Part shown: positions 32,646 through 39,887 of the stretch, one piece after another
Numbering within the stretch: the first letter of the stretch is position 1
How the letters are laid out: the number at the start of each line of letters is the position of its first letter
Assembly (NCBI GenBank): GCA_902795135.1
Contig: CADBJW010000004.1
Coordinates: 1-64,000 of the forward strand
From: an uncultured Eubacteriales bacterium
Lineage (GTDB): Bacteria; Bacillota; Clostridia; Peptostreptococcales; Anaerovoracaceae
DNA length: 64,000 nt
Reading direction: 5' to 3'
Translations under genes and position numbers: made by a program
The notes under the pieces: generated by a model
The model's input: only the letters and a program-made list of their open reading frames with translations
The model's database searches: none
What the model was told of the DNA's origin: nothing

Positions 32646-32906
32646 ATGCAAACAACCATTCGACAGTGGGGAAATAGTCAGGGATTATGCATTCCTAAAA
32701 ACATGCTCCGTCAGCTGGGCTGGAGCGTCCAGGATGATGTTGAAGTCAACGTGTCCGGAGATAAAATCATCATTGAGCGTGTGCGCTTAAATCGTTCAAA
32801 AGAAGAAGCCTTTCATAAAATCCGGCAATTGAGAAAGACGGCTGCGGATTTTGATGGGGAGGCAGAACTGTACAGTTATTTGGAGGAGCGCTATGAAGGC
32901 AAGTAG
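32646..32906 (+). CDS. AbrB/MazE-type antitoxin
   Basis: The 86-residue protein has the swapped-hairpin AbrB DNA-binding fold: TTIRQWGNSQGLCIPKNMLRQLGW followed by VEVNVSGDKIIIER, then a variable C-terminal part that should bind the toxin. The start at 32646 has GGGGGAAG upstream; an upstream in-frame TTG overlaps the palindrome. It overlaps the PIN-domain gene by 14 bases, as expected for a VapB/MazE-like antitoxin paired with VapC. Confidence 0.9.
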   Translation: MQTTIRQWGNSQGLCIPKNMLRQLGWSVQDDVEVNVSGDKIIIERVRLNRSKEEAFHKIRQLRKTAADFDGEAELYSYLEERYEGK

Positions 32907-33312
32907 AGTGCTTTTGGATACGAATGTGCTGCTGGATTACGTACTGGACCGAGGCGTGGCCAGTATCCATGCGGAGCGAATTTTTGAGAAATGTGTACGG
33001 GGAGAAATCGAGTGTCACATCGCGGCGCATACGATTGTGAATATGTTTTATATATTACGTAAGGTTTACTCCGTAAGCGAAAGAAAAACGATCTTGTCCA
33101 GTCTGAGCGCCCTTTGTTATGTGGAACCCGTGGACGACGATATGATTCAGAAGGCACTGACCGGAAATCACAAAGACATTGAAGATCACTTGCAGATTCT
33201 ATGCGCAGAGGAAATCGGAGCAAAGTGCATCATCACCCGGGACATCCGAGGGTTTGAAGACAGTTCGGTACGCATATTGTCCCCAAAAGCTTTTTTGGAG
33301 CAAGGAATATAG
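32893..33312 (+). CDS. PIN-domain toxin (VapC-like ribonuclease)
   Basis: The 139-residue protein has PIN acidic residues in LLDTNVLLDY (first Asp), a mid-region Glu/Asp, and IITRDIRGFED (C-terminal Asp). It is a likely Mg-dependent endoribonuclease that would arrest growth when not bound by the AbrB-like protein. The second Asp region NHKDIEDHLQILCAEE is well kept, so the site appears intact. GGAGG lies before the ATG inside the antitoxin gene. A terminator follows. Confidence 0.9.
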   Translation: MKASRVLLDTNVLLDYVLDRGVASIHAERIFEKCVRGEIECHIAAHTIVNMFYILRKVYSVSERKTILSSLSALCYVEPVDDDMIQKALTGNHKDIEDHLQILCAEEIGAKCIITRDIRGFEDSSVRILSPKAFLEQGI

Positions 33313-33324
33313 AATCCATGATAA

Positions 33325-33373
33325 AAAAACCCGGATCGCGGCGTTTTCATTGCGGCGATCCGGTTTTTTTATT
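33325..33373 (+). terminator. Terminator after the toxin gene
   Basis: The stem CCGGATCGC pairs with GCGATCCGG around a loop of about 15 bases. It is preceded by an A run and followed by a T run, so it may act in both directions, including for the convergent aldehyde dehydrogenase gene. Confidence 0.85.
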
Positions 33374-33429
33374 GAACGAGTATTTGTGAGTCTTGATTTG
33401 ATTTCGCTTAGCTCAGAATTTCCGATGGC

Positions 33430-34794
33430 TTAGCCCCACAGTTCCTCTTCCGTTGGAACGTGGTTGTTCGGCATGAAGCGAGCGATTCTTGAAACGTTCA
33501 TCAGGTGCGTGTAGTTCAGGTTTTCGGAAATGGAGTTGTGTCCCCAGGATCCGCAACCCAGCGTGTTGGTCGGGTTCAGACCGTTGAAGTAGGAACCGCC
33601 GGTACTGTTGGAGCTGCACTGATTGATGACGAATCTTGAAACGCAGAGGCTTTCGCCGATCTTGGCGATGTGTTCTTCGCTGTCGCTGTGGAAGGAAACG
33701 GAATGACCCTTGCCGTCTCGTTCCAGATTTTCGGAAGCGATGCGAATTGCGTCATCCAGATCTTTGTAGGCATAAGCGCTGATGACTGGTGCCATCTTTT
33801 CTCCGCCAAGGGAATCGGTTGCGCCGGTTCCGTCAGCTACAGCTACGATGACCTGTGTGTCTTCCGGAATGGTGATGCCAGCCAGTTCGGCAACTTTCTG
33901 GCAGGACTGTCCTACGGAATGACGGTTGGTCTTGCCATCTGCGAACAAAGCGCCACGAATCTTTTCCAGTTCGTCTTTATCTCTTACTACATAGCCGCCA
34001 TTTGCTTCGAACTCCGCCAGGATCGCGTCAAAGTCCTTTTCAGGAGCAATGACGGACTGCTCTGCGGAACAAATAATGCCATAGTCATAAGCTCTGCCTT
34101 TGATGATCTTTGGAACGGCTTCTTTGTAGTCATAGCCTTCGTCAATGATGCACTGAACGTTTCCTGCGCCAACACCCAAAGCCGGACGGCCGGAGCTGTA
34201 AGCTGCATTGACCATTCCAGGGCCACCGGTCGCAACAACGACATCTGCGCTGGAGATCAGGTTCTTCGTGTTTTCTCTGGAATGCTCGTCGAGGATCTGG
34301 ATCAGGTTTTCCGGCATTCCGATTTTTGCCAGTGCTTCGTTGATCAGTTCAACGGTTTTGGTGCTGCACTTTACAGATTTATGGTGCGGCGTGATGATGA
34401 TCGCGTTGCCGCACTTGAGAGCAAACATGGAGTTGCTCATCGGAGTTACGATTGGATTCGTGCAAGGGGTGATTGCAGCAACAACGCCCATTGGCTTTGC
34501 AACTCTCGTGATTCCGGTTGTCTCGTCCGTATCGAGAATTCCACGGGACTTCTTGCCCTTCAGGTTGTTCCATACGATGCCGGCTTTCTGCTTGTTCTTG
34601 GCGATCTTGTCTGGAACGTTACCCATGCCGGTTTCTTCAACTGCGATTTCAGCCAGATACTCAGCGTTTTCGTAAACGACTCTTCCGATAGTCTGAACAG
34701 CTTTATCCACCTGTTCCTGACTCATTTTTTCGAATTCAGCCTGTGCCTTGCGGGCGCGCTGGATATAACCATCAATATATTCCTTGCTCTCCAT
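33430..34794 (-). CDS. Acylating aldehyde dehydrogenase (EutE/PduP/AdhE-N-like)
   Basis: The 454-residue protein converts an aldehyde and CoA to acyl-CoA with NAD+, or the reverse. The catalytic cysteine is in YGIICSAEQSVIA, characteristic of acylating enzymes, and the nucleotide-binding region includes VATGGPGMVNAAYSSG. The C-terminus has SLCVSRFVINQCSSN and LGCGSWGHNS, as in EutE and the N-terminal half of AdhE. No microcompartment-targeting N-terminal extension or shell genes are seen, so it is likely cytosolic. AAGGAGG precedes the ATG. It is monocistronic. Confidence 0.9.
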   Translation of the reverse strand: MESKEYIDGYIQRARKAQAEFEKMSQEQVDKAVQTIGRVVYENAEYLAEIAVEETGMGNVPDKIAKNKQKAGIVWNNLKGKKSRGILDTDETTGITRVAKPMGVVAAITPCTNPIVTPMSNSMFALKCGNAIIITPHHKSVKCSTKTVELINEALAKIGMPENLIQILDEHSRENTKNLISSADVVVATGGPGMVNAAYSSGRPALGVGAGNVQCIIDEGYDYKEAVPKIIKGRAYDYGIICSAEQSVIAPEKDFDAILAEFEANGGYVVRDKDELEKIRGALFADGKTNRHSVGQSCQKVAELAGITIPEDTQVIVAVADGTGATDSLGGEKMAPVISAYAYKDLDDAIRIASENLERDGKGHSVSFHSDSEEHIAKIGESLCVSRFVINQCSSNSTGGSYFNGLNPTNTLGCGSWGHNSISENLNYTHLMNVSRIARFMPNNHVPTEEELWG

Positions 34795-34874
34795 TTAACA
34801 TCCTCCTTAGCAACGATTTGCTTTTTGCAATTTTTAGTGTCGCAGCGTGCCCTTTGAGACTCGCTACAGAACCA

Positions 34875-34903
34875 ATTATACAGCGGGAATCAAGGCGTTT
34901 CAA
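34875..34903 (-). promoter_or_regulatory. Sigma-A promoter of the aldehyde dehydrogenase gene
   Basis: On the minus strand, TTGAAA (34898-34903) and TATAAT (34875-34880) are separated by 17 bases, about 80 bases upstream of the start codon. Confidence 0.75.
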
Positions 34904-35019
34904 GGGTCGCAGGTCATGCAAAGGCTTCAGGGATTGCACAAAAAATGTATTTAAATAAGTACAATTGCGGTAGCACTTTAGCACCATAAACAGGGGATAT
35001 TGCCGCGCGCACATAGAAC

Positions 35020-35047
35020 TTGACAAAATGGAAATAAATGGTAAACT
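35020..35047 (+). promoter_or_regulatory. Promoter placing transcription start at the prepilin peptidase ATG
   Basis: TTGACA (35020-35025) and TAAACT (35042-35047) are 16 bases apart. The expected transcription start, about 7 bases after the -10 box, coincides with the ATG at 35054, so the mRNA may be leaderless. Confidence 0.65.
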
Positions 35048-35053
35048 ACTGTT

Positions 35054-35812
35054 ATGATTACAACGACGACCATCATTAAAATAGGGGTTTCCATACTGGT
35101 CGGATTCTTCGCCGGTCCGGCAGCGGTTTACGTGTTTAACAAACTGCCGGCAAGCTGGCTGTGCGATTATGGCGAGCAGCCTTCTCAGGAGCTGACCGAT
35201 CCTAACGTCAAGCGCATCAAAGAAAACCCGTGGCGCTGGGTGTACGCGGTGGGCTTTATTTGCCTTTGCCTGAGACTGTCTCTGGCGAACCTGACCCAGG
35301 CCTATATGCAGGGCGGACAGTTTCTTCCATCCGGTATGGAGCCGGAGCCCCTGACGGATCTGGACTGCGGACAGCTTGCGTTGGCAGGGCTGATTGTTTG
35401 CTGGATCCTGCTGCTGATTGCCCTTGCGGACATGAAATACATGATCATACCGGATCAGTTCGTAATGATCTTGGCGGTAGCGGCCATCGGCTTTGTGCCC
35501 TTCCGGGAAAACCTCTATCAGCCGCTATTAGGTCTGGCAATCGGCGGGGGAACCATGCTGATTCTGGCTGGCATCGGCGCGCTTATGAAAAAAGAATTCG
35601 TCGGATTTGGTGACGTGAAACTGTGCGCGGCCCTCGGCCTTGTCATGGGAACCCAGGGCATGATTGTGACGCTGGTACTGGCGGTGCTGGCTGCAGGCGT
35701 GTATGGGGCAGCCGGACTGGTTCGTGGATTCTTAAAGAAAACCGATCACCTTCCTTTCGGACCATTCTTGTGCGGCAGTGCTATGGCATATATCTTCATC
35801 GCTCTCTGGTAA
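35054..35812 (+). CDS. A24-family prepilin peptidase
   Basis: The 252-residue integral membrane aspartyl protease has its two catalytic Asp residues in ADMKYMIIPDQF and GFGDVKLCAA (the GxGD motif), with about seven hydrophobic segments. It cleaves prepilin-like leader peptides at the inner face of the membrane. The N-terminal part keeps the position of the methylase loop, but the four-cysteine motif is absent. No pilin or secretion genes are adjacent, so its substrates are elsewhere. The start codon has no ribosome binding site and lies at the predicted transcription start. Confidence 0.87.
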   Translation: MITTTTIIKIGVSILVGFFAGPAAVYVFNKLPASWLCDYGEQPSQELTDPNVKRIKENPWRWVYAVGFICLCLRLSLANLTQAYMQGGQFLPSGMEPEPLTDLDCGQLALAGLIVCWILLLIALADMKYMIIPDQFVMILAVAAIGFVPFRENLYQPLLGLAIGGGTMLILAGIGALMKKEFVGFGDVKLCAALGLVMGTQGMIVTLVLAVLAAGVYGAAGLVRGFLKKTDHLPFGPFLCGSAMAYIFIALW

Positions 35813-35898
35813 CGTGTCGTTGCTCGCTGGTAAAGCGTCATTCTATGGCAAAAGGACGAAAAATTATTCATTAAACCAAAAATATTTCAAAAACACTG

Positions 35899-35927
35899 TT
35901 GACAACGCACAAAATCAACGCTAAAAT
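35899..35927 (+). promoter_or_regulatory. Sigma-A promoter of the oxidoreductase operon
   Basis: A perfect TTGACA (35899-35904) and TAAAAT (35922-35927) are 17 bases apart. The transcript would begin near 35934 and include the whole T-box leader. Confidence 0.85.
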
Positions 35928-35933
35928 ACACAC

Positions 35934-36214
35934 ATCGACGGAAATCGTCAGTGAAAAGAAACATTTTAATAGACAAAAGCTTTGATGGAGACAGTAACTG
36001 TGGAACGGAAGAGATGAGCGAGCCGGTTATGGTGAGAGTCCGGTGTCTGAGAAACCCACAAGTGAAAATCACTCCTGAGCTGGCAGGGTGAAATTATAGT
36101 AAGCCTGCTCGGGCCTCCTCGCCGTTATGAGGAAGCATATGATAGTATGTGGCAATATCGGGTGGTATAGCGAAGGAAAACCTTCGTCCTGTTATGGGCG
36201 AAGGTTTTATTTTT
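35934..36214 (+). ncRNA. T-box leader, probable isoleucine specifier
   Basis: The leader before the oxidoreductase genes has T-box hallmarks: a Stem I region with GAGATGAGCGAGCCGG and GGTGAGAGTCCGGTG, a specifier segment GTGAAAATCACTCCTGAGC, and the T-box motif GGGTGGTA at 36160. A terminator stem (36177-36189 with 36196-36208) is followed by T residues. In the standard register the specifier triplet is ATC at 36068-36070, followed by A, predicting tRNA-Ile. Uncharged tRNA would pair with the leader and allow read-through. The register is my reading from the sequence; neighbouring triplets are less likely. Confidence 0.85.
36177..36214 (+). terminator. T-box controlled terminator
   Basis: A 13-bp stem with one T-G pair and a 6-base loop (36190-36195) ends in TTTTATTTTTT. 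The 5' arm follows the T-box motif, as expected for a terminator that competes with an antiterminator. Confidence 0.88.
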
Positions 36215-36245
36215 TAGGAAGAACTTGTTTTTAAGGAGAAGGAAG

Positions 36246-36830
36246 ATGGCAGGAACACACGCAGTAGAAATCAGATGGCATGGCAGAGGCGGTCAGGGCG
36301 CCAAGACAGCTTGTTTGCTTTTGGCAGATGCGGCTTTTGATTCAGGAAAGTATGTACAAGGGTTTCCGGAATACGGTCCAGAACGACAGGGCGCACCGAT
36401 TACAGCATACAACCGGATCACGGAGTCTCCTTGCAAAGTTCATTCGAATATTTACAAACCGGATTATGTCGTCGTCGTTGATGAAACACTGTTGAGTACG
36501 GTGGATGTAACAGCGGGTCTTTCCGAGGATGGCGCCATCATCATCAATACCGAAAAGAAAGCCGACGAGCTTCGACCAATGCTCCGCGGATATAAAGGAC
36601 AGGTCTGCACCCTGGATGCGAAGCGGATCGCCGAAGAAAACCTGGGCAAGAATTATCCGAACACTCCAATGCTTGCAGCAGTCGTCAAGGTCAGCAAAGT
36701 CATCGAAGAAAGAAAGTTTGTCGAAGACATGAAGCATTCTTTCGAACATAAATTTCACAATAAACCGTCTGTTGTCACAGGCAACATGAACGCACTCAAG
36801 CAGACCCTCAGGGAGGTTAAAGTTGGCTAG
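36246..36830 (+). CDS. 2-oxoacid:ferredoxin oxidoreductase, gamma subunit
   Basis: The 194-residue gamma subunit belongs to a four-subunit pyruvate- or 2-ketoisovalerate-type oxidoreductase. It starts with the family motif EIRWHGRGGQGAKTACLLLA and continues with FPEYGPERQGAPITAYNRI. The ATG at 36246 has AAGGAG upstream; an earlier in-frame codon at 36225 lies within the leader. It is the first gene of a gamma-delta-alpha-beta operon behind the T-box. The enzyme oxidatively decarboxylates a 2-oxoacid to acyl-CoA, reducing ferredoxin, or runs in reverse for synthesis. Confidence 0.92.
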   Translation: MAGTHAVEIRWHGRGGQGAKTACLLLADAAFDSGKYVQGFPEYGPERQGAPITAYNRITESPCKVHSNIYKPDYVVVVDETLLSTVDVTAGLSEDGAIIINTEKKADELRPMLRGYKGQVCTLDAKRIAEENLGKNYPNTPMLAAVVKVSKVIEERKFVEDMKHSFEHKFHNKPSVVTGNMNALKQTLREVKVG

Positions 36831-37146
36831 AGAATTCAAACAAATCACAAAAGCATCCGAAATCACGGAGAATATATCTTGGCAGGAAATTACAACAGGC
36901 ACTGAAATATACGAGCCGGCCACATCCCTTCTCGTACAGACAGGAGACTGGCGTGTCAACAAACCGGTAATGGTTTGGGACAAATGCAAGCAGTGCCTGC
37001 TTTGCTATCCATATTGTCCGGACAGTTCCATACCCGTCAGCAAAGATGGCAAGCGGCTGGATTTCGATTACGATCACTGCAAAGGCTGCGGGATCTGTGC
37101 CGAAGTCTGTCCATTTGATGCCATCGAGATGAAGAAGGAGGGTTAG
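36823..37146 (+). CDS. 2-oxoacid:ferredoxin oxidoreductase, delta subunit (2x[4Fe-4S])
   Basis: The 107-residue ferredoxin-like subunit has two CxxCxxCxxxC clusters, CKQCLLCYPYC (with the final Cys spaced CPDSSIP) and CKGCGICAEVCPFDAI. It passes electrons from the TPP centre to ferredoxin. Translation most likely begins at TTG (36823), which has GGGAGG upstream and overlaps the gamma subunit stop. This arrangement implies tight coupling of subunit synthesis. Confidence 0.93.
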   Translation: MAREFKQITKASEITENISWQEITTGTEIYEPATSLLVQTGDWRVNKPVMVWDKCKQCLLCYPYCPDSSIPVSKDGKRLDFDYDHCKGCGICAEVCPFDAIEMKKEG

Positions 37147-37148
37147 TG

Positions 37149-38342
37149 ATGGCAAAACAAGATCGAATGAGCGGCAACGAAGCGGTTGCTTACGCAATGA
37201 AACAAATCAATCCGGATGTTATGGGAGCATTCCCGATTACACCGTCAACCGAGATCCCTCAGTATTATTCCGAATACATTGCGGATGGTGAGGTGGATAC
37301 GGAATTCATCACCGTGGAATCGGAACACAGCGCCATGGCGTCGGTCATAGGCTCCTCGGCGGCGGGTGCGCGTTCGGTTACAGCCACGTCATCCTGCGGG
37401 CTTGCCTATATGTGGGAACTTTTGTATGTGGCAGCTTCCATGCGCCTGCCAATTACCATGGCAGTGGTTAATCGGGCGCTGACAGGGCCGATCAACATCA
37501 ACAATGACCACTCGGATTCCATGGGCGCCAGAGACAGTGGATGGATACAGATTTACGCAGAAACGAATCAGGAAGTGTATGACAACTTCATTCAGGCGAT
37601 TCCGATCAGTGAGCGAATGCGTCTTCCGATCATGGTCTGTCAGGATGGGTTCATCACCAGTCACGGAGTTTCGAACATCGAGCTTTTGGATGATGAAGAG
37701 GTCAGAGATTTTGTCGGTGAGTATGAGCCGGAGCACTTCCTGCTCAATTCTGAGGAACCTTATGCGGTAGGTCCTTACGGCATCTCCGCCTATTATATGG
37801 AAGCAAAGAGAGCCCAGGCTCAGTCTATGAAGGACAGCATGGCCGTCATCATGGACGTGGCAAATGAATTCAAGGAGCTGACAGGACGGGACTACGGGTT
37901 CTTTGAAGAATACATGATGGGAGATGCGGAGGTCGCCCTCGTTGTGATCGGATCCTCTGCAGGAACCGGCAAGGAAGCCGTCGATCGGCTCAGAGGTGAA
38001 GGCAAGAAAGTGGGCCTGATCAAACTGCGGGTATTCCGGCCATTCCCTAGAAAGCCGCTGGCCTATGCGATGTGCAAGGTCAAAGCCGTTGCAGTCATGG
38101 ATAAGGCCGAGAGCTTTTCCAACAGCGGCGGGCCCCTGTTCAATGAGGCGCGCAGTTCCCTGTACGATCTGCCGAATAAGCCGTTTGTGATCAACTATAT
38201 CTACGGGTTAGGCGGCAGAGACATTACCGTAGAAGATTTCTACGAAATCTATCAGGACTTATTCGTTATTTACAGAACCGATGATCCGGAAGATGTGTAC
38301 CGCTACATCGGTGTGCGCGATTCCAGATACCGTTACGAATAA
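37149..38342 (+). CDS. 2-oxoacid:ferredoxin oxidoreductase, alpha subunit
   Basis: The 397-residue alpha subunit begins with SGNEAVAYAMKQINPDVMGAFPITPSTEI and has the NRALTGPININNDHSDSMGARDSGWIQ region that in this family lines the active site and CoA-binding interface. GGAGG precedes the ATG at 37149. Pyruvate- and branched-chain-specific enzymes look alike at this level, so the sequence alone does not set the substrate; the Ile-type T-box favours a branched-chain 2-oxoacid. It is followed after 47 bases by the beta subunit. Confidence 0.92.
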   Translation: MAKQDRMSGNEAVAYAMKQINPDVMGAFPITPSTEIPQYYSEYIADGEVDTEFITVESEHSAMASVIGSSAAGARSVTATSSCGLAYMWELLYVAASMRLPITMAVVNRALTGPININNDHSDSMGARDSGWIQIYAETNQEVYDNFIQAIPISERMRLPIMVCQDGFITSHGVSNIELLDDEEVRDFVGEYEPEHFLLNSEEPYAVGPYGISAYYMEAKRAQAQSMKDSMAVIMDVANEFKELTGRDYGFFEEYMMGDAEVALVVIGSSAGTGKEAVDRLRGEGKKVGLIKLRVFRPFPRKPLAYAMCKVKAVAVMDKAESFSNSGGPLFNEARSSLYDLPNKPFVINYIYGLGGRDITVEDFYEIYQDLFVIYRTDDPEDVYRYIGVRDSRYRYE

Positions 38343-38389
38343 TCGTTCAAAAGACGTTACGAATCATCACATATATAAGGAAACAAATC

Positions 38390-39322
38390 ATGGCATATAG
38401 TTTAAAAAAAGAAGCGACAAAGCCGGAACGTCTGGCCGGCGGACATAGACTTTGTTCGGGATGCGGCGCAGGTGTTGCAGTGAGAGGCGTGCTAAGAGCG
38501 CTGGACGAGGGCGACCGGGCGGTAGTGACCAATGCCACCAGCTGTTTGGAAGTCTCGACCTTTATTTATCCGAACACAGCTTACTATGACAGTTACGTTC
38601 ACTCTGCTTTTGCATGCGCGGCGGCGACGTGCTCCGGTGTGGAGACGGCTTATCGCGCCCTCAAGAAGAAGGGGAAGGTGCAGGACAACTACAAATTCAT
38701 TACCTTTGGCGGCGATGGCGGAACCTACGACATCGGGATCCAGTCTCTTTCGGGCGCCATGGAGCGTGGACACGATATGGTTTATGTCTGCTACGACAAT
38801 GAAGCCTATATGAATACAGGCATTCAGCGGTCCTCGGCGACGCCTCGGTTTGCGAACGCAACCACATCCCCGGTTGGGACCCAGAGTGCTGGCAAGCGTC
38901 AGACCAAAAAAGATCTGACTTCGATCATGGCGGCCCACGGCCTGCCGTATCTGGCACAGACCACCTTTTTCAAAGACATGCGGGATCTGCATACAAAGGC
39001 TCATAGGGCGATTTATACGGAGGGACCATGTTTCTTAAATGTGCTCGCCCCATGTCCTCGTGGCTGGCGGTATGAGGAAGCGAAACTTCAGGAAGTATGC
39101 CGCCTGGCAGTGGAAAGCTGTGTGTGGCCTCTTTACGAAATCATTGAGGGTCAGTATGTGCTCAATTATGAGCCGAAAAAGAAACTGCCTGTTGTGGACT
39201 TCCTGAAGATGCAGGGACGATTCAGTCACATGTTCAAGAAGGGCAATGAGTGGATGATCGACGAAGCGCAGGAATACGTTGACCAGAAATGGGAAACCCT
39301 GCTGCGCGTCTGCCGAAATTGA
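38390..39322 (+). CDS. 2-oxoacid:ferredoxin oxidoreductase, beta (TPP) subunit
   Basis: The 310-residue beta subunit has the thiamine-diphosphate-binding motif GGDGGTYDIGIQSLSGAMERG with YDNEAYMNTG. It also has four-cysteine-type positions (HRLCSGCGAG near the N-terminus, a Cys in NATSCLEV, and a C-terminal Cys region) that bind the proximal [4Fe-4S] cluster. AAGGAAA lies upstream of the ATG. It ends the oxidoreductase operon and is followed by a terminator. Confidence 0.93.
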   Translation: MAYSLKKEATKPERLAGGHRLCSGCGAGVAVRGVLRALDEGDRAVVTNATSCLEVSTFIYPNTAYYDSYVHSAFACAAATCSGVETAYRALKKKGKVQDNYKFITFGGDGGTYDIGIQSLSGAMERGHDMVYVCYDNEAYMNTGIQRSSATPRFANATTSPVGTQSAGKRQTKKDLTSIMAAHGLPYLAQTTFFKDMRDLHTKAHRAIYTEGPCFLNVLAPCPRGWRYEEAKLQEVCRLAVESCVWPLYEIIEGQYVLNYEPKKKLPVVDFLKMQGRFSHMFKKGNEWMIDEAQEYVDQKWETLLRVCRN

Positions 39323-39332
39323 TGTTTGAATG

Positions 39333-39367
39333 AGCCGTTTTATGAAGCGATTCGTAGAACGGCTTTT
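39333..39367 (+). terminator. Terminator of the oxidoreductase operon
   Basis: AGCCGTT (39333-39339) pairs with AACGGCT (39358-39364) around an inner partly paired loop, then TTTTG. It is of moderate strength. Confidence 0.6.
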
Positions 39368-39426
39368 GTATTATTTTAGAAATGCAAGAAATGCAAGAAA
39401 TAGACAGAAAATTTCAATAATAAAAC

Positions 39427-39448
39427 GAAATGATTCAAAAATCATTTC
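39427..39448. promoter_or_regulatory. Inverted repeat GAAATGATT-N4-AATCATTTC, candidate activator site
   Basis: Perfect 9-bp arms (39427-39435 and 39440-39448) lie about 85 bases upstream of the -24 element at 39533. This is the place expected for a sigma-54 activator site. The Fis-type activator encoded at 43553 is the natural candidate to bind it. Confidence 0.55.
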
Positions 39449-39532
39449 AAAAGTAAAACTTATAACGTTTATTCTTCTTTCCATTAAATTACAAAAGCTA
39501 CAATTCCAACGTCCATAATGGTTCATTTATGA

Positions 39533-39548
39533 TGGCATGGGATTTGCA
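39533..39548 (+). promoter_or_regulatory. Sigma-54 promoter of the transporter/aldehyde dehydrogenase genes
   Basis: TGGCATGGGATTTGCA matches TGGCAC-N5-TTGCW with one difference at the sixth position. It lies 47 bases upstream of the ATG at 39595. Confidence 0.75.
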
Positions 39549-39594
39549 TTATTTTAAAGGTGAAGTTATATCCGAGGCGAAGAGGGAGGGCCGT

Positions 39595-39813
39595 ATGTTA
39601 TTCGAATATAAAGCAATGCGTTTCTTTGGAATGGGTGCGGTCATTTTCCTTGGGACGGCCTTTATCGGAAAAGTGGATGACAACCGATTGATTATTGCAG
39701 GTCTGGTCTTTGCTGCATTGGCGCTTTTGTTTGCCAACATTGGAAACATCAAGCAATCCAGAGAGAAAAACAAGACCAGACTAAAAAAACCGAAGGAAAA
39801 ATCCGCTCGGTAG
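39595..39813 (+). CDS. Small membrane protein before the transporter
   Basis: The 72-residue product begins at the ATG at 39595, which has GGGAGGG upstream. An earlier in-frame ATG at 39529 falls at the sigma-54 promoter and cannot be used on that transcript. It has two hydrophobic helices (about 10-25 and 31-47) and a Lys/Arg-rich tail. I recognise no family. Its position between the promoter and the transporter suggests an accessory role to the transporter. Confidence 0.7.
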   Translation: MLFEYKAMRFFGMGAVIFLGTAFIGKVDDNRLIIAGLVFAALALLFANIGNIKQSREKNKTRLKKPKEKSAR

Positions 39814-39887
39814 AGGTGAAAAGCTTCACGAAATTATAGCTCAATTATATGTTGTTTTACTATTAGAGGAAAGGAGTGTGGTGAATT

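Noticed and set aside
33670..34857. 395-codon plus-strand frame opposite the acylating aldehyde dehydrogenase
   Set aside because: The minus-strand gene is a clear full-length enzyme with promoter and ribosome binding site. The opposite frame shows no domain.
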